Positions 5,603 to 5,790 of a stretch of DNA of 5,790 nucleotides are shown piece by piece. Origin of the DNA: Chloroflexota bacterium (GTDB lineage: Bacteria; Chloroflexota; Dehalococcoidia; SM23-28-2; RBG-16-64-32); contig JADFRV010000142.1 in assembly GCA_022561095.1 (NCBI GenBank), positions 1 through 5,790 of the forward strand, written 5' to 3'. The position numbers and the translations under genes were made by a program. The notes under the pieces are model-generated. The model was not told the DNA's origin. It searched no databases and saw only the letters and a program-made list of their open reading frames with translations. Position 1 is the first letter of the stretch, and the number at the start of each line of letters is the position of its first letter.

Positions 5603-5790
5603 ATGCTGTTTTTCGTGAAGGCGAGCCTGCCCGACGTTCCTCCTGTCCCCCGCGAGATGTGGCTGGGGATGGTTGTCTCCACCTGGGAAGTGATCAAGCA
5701 GCTCGAAAACGATGGCAAAGTCCTGGCCGGCGGAGCGCTGATCGGCCAGCGGTCTGGGCTCGTCATCGCCGATGTCGCCTCCAACGAGGA
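5603..5790 (+). CDS. Muconolactone isomerase-like protein, 3' end cut off by the window edge
   Basis: The first 62 residues of a small protein that resembles muconolactone delta-isomerase/YCII-type ferredoxin-like (alpha+beta) proteins, normally about 90-100 residues long. It starts with the strand MLFFVKA (1-7), then an amphipathic helix around 17-37 containing W20 and W28. Next come DGKVLAGGALIG (37-48) and the strand SGLVIADVASNEE near the end, matching the 'FDVDSNDE' region of muconolactone isomerases. It has a TATAAT box and a strong AGGAGG, and it is transcribed away from the hydroxylase operon with 103 bases between the two starts. In the beta-ketoadipate pathway this family moves a double bond in muconolactone. 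Here the similarity is fold-level and no catalytic residue can be confirmed from the visible part, so function is open. It may be a related small-molecule isomerase or a non-enzymatic family member. Confidence 0.7.
   Translation, partial: MLFFVKASLPDVPPVPREMWLGMVVSTWEVIKQLENDGKVLAGGALIGQRSGLVIADVASNE

Noticed and set aside
5515..5784. Minus-strand 89-codon frame upstream of the FAD subunit
   Set aside because: It is the shadow of the plus-strand isomerase-like gene, which has a TATAAT box, AGGAGG and a family-like sequence; the minus frame has none of these.

Overview
This 5.8 kb window is GC-rich by eye and densely coded. Six minus-strand genes form what looks like one operon, reading from about 5500 down to the left edge with gaps of only 10 to 26 bases. 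A seventh gene starts on the plus strand near the right edge and diverges from the operon. The protein content (Mo-hydroxylase triad, DinB/SCP2 protein, MlI-like protein) and the high GC suggest a bacterium of Chloroflexota or actinobacterial type. Chloroflexota is my guess; nothing here proves the lineage.

Operon in transcription order: FAD-binding medium subunit (5499-4597), [2Fe-2S] small subunit (4584-4114) and molybdopterin large subunit (4101-1804) of a xanthine dehydrogenase-family molybdenum hydroxylase. These are followed by a two-domain DinB-like/SCP2-like protein (1777-926), a MocA-like molybdenum cofactor nucleotidyltransferase (915-292), and a cupin that runs off the left edge (281-1). 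The three subunits give a complete electron path: hydroxylation at Mo, two [2Fe-2S] clusters, then FAD. The MocA-like enzyme would make the dinucleotide form of the cofactor that this enzyme family uses in bacteria. The DinB/SCP2 protein and the cupin have no assigned role; they may handle the substrate or product.

The substrate cannot be read from the sequence. The large subunit lacks the Cys-containing loop of form I CO dehydrogenase and, in a by-eye alignment, several residues typical of true xanthine dehydrogenases. It keeps the catalytic Glu in a GEP motif. 'Xanthine dehydrogenase' is therefore a family name here, not a function.

Right end: a 103-base divergent intergenic region (5500-5602) holds a perfect TATAAT box and a strong AGGAGG ribosome site serving a muconolactone isomerase-like gene (5603 to the right edge, truncated). 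It also holds a small repeat that might be an operator. The most concrete annotation issue is the start of the FAD subunit: the only good ribosome binding site lies inside the ATG-initiated frame, six bases before an in-frame CTG where the family's usual N-terminus begins.

No RNA genes, mobile elements, CRISPR arrays or convincing terminators were seen. There is no gene-free stretch longer than 300 bases.
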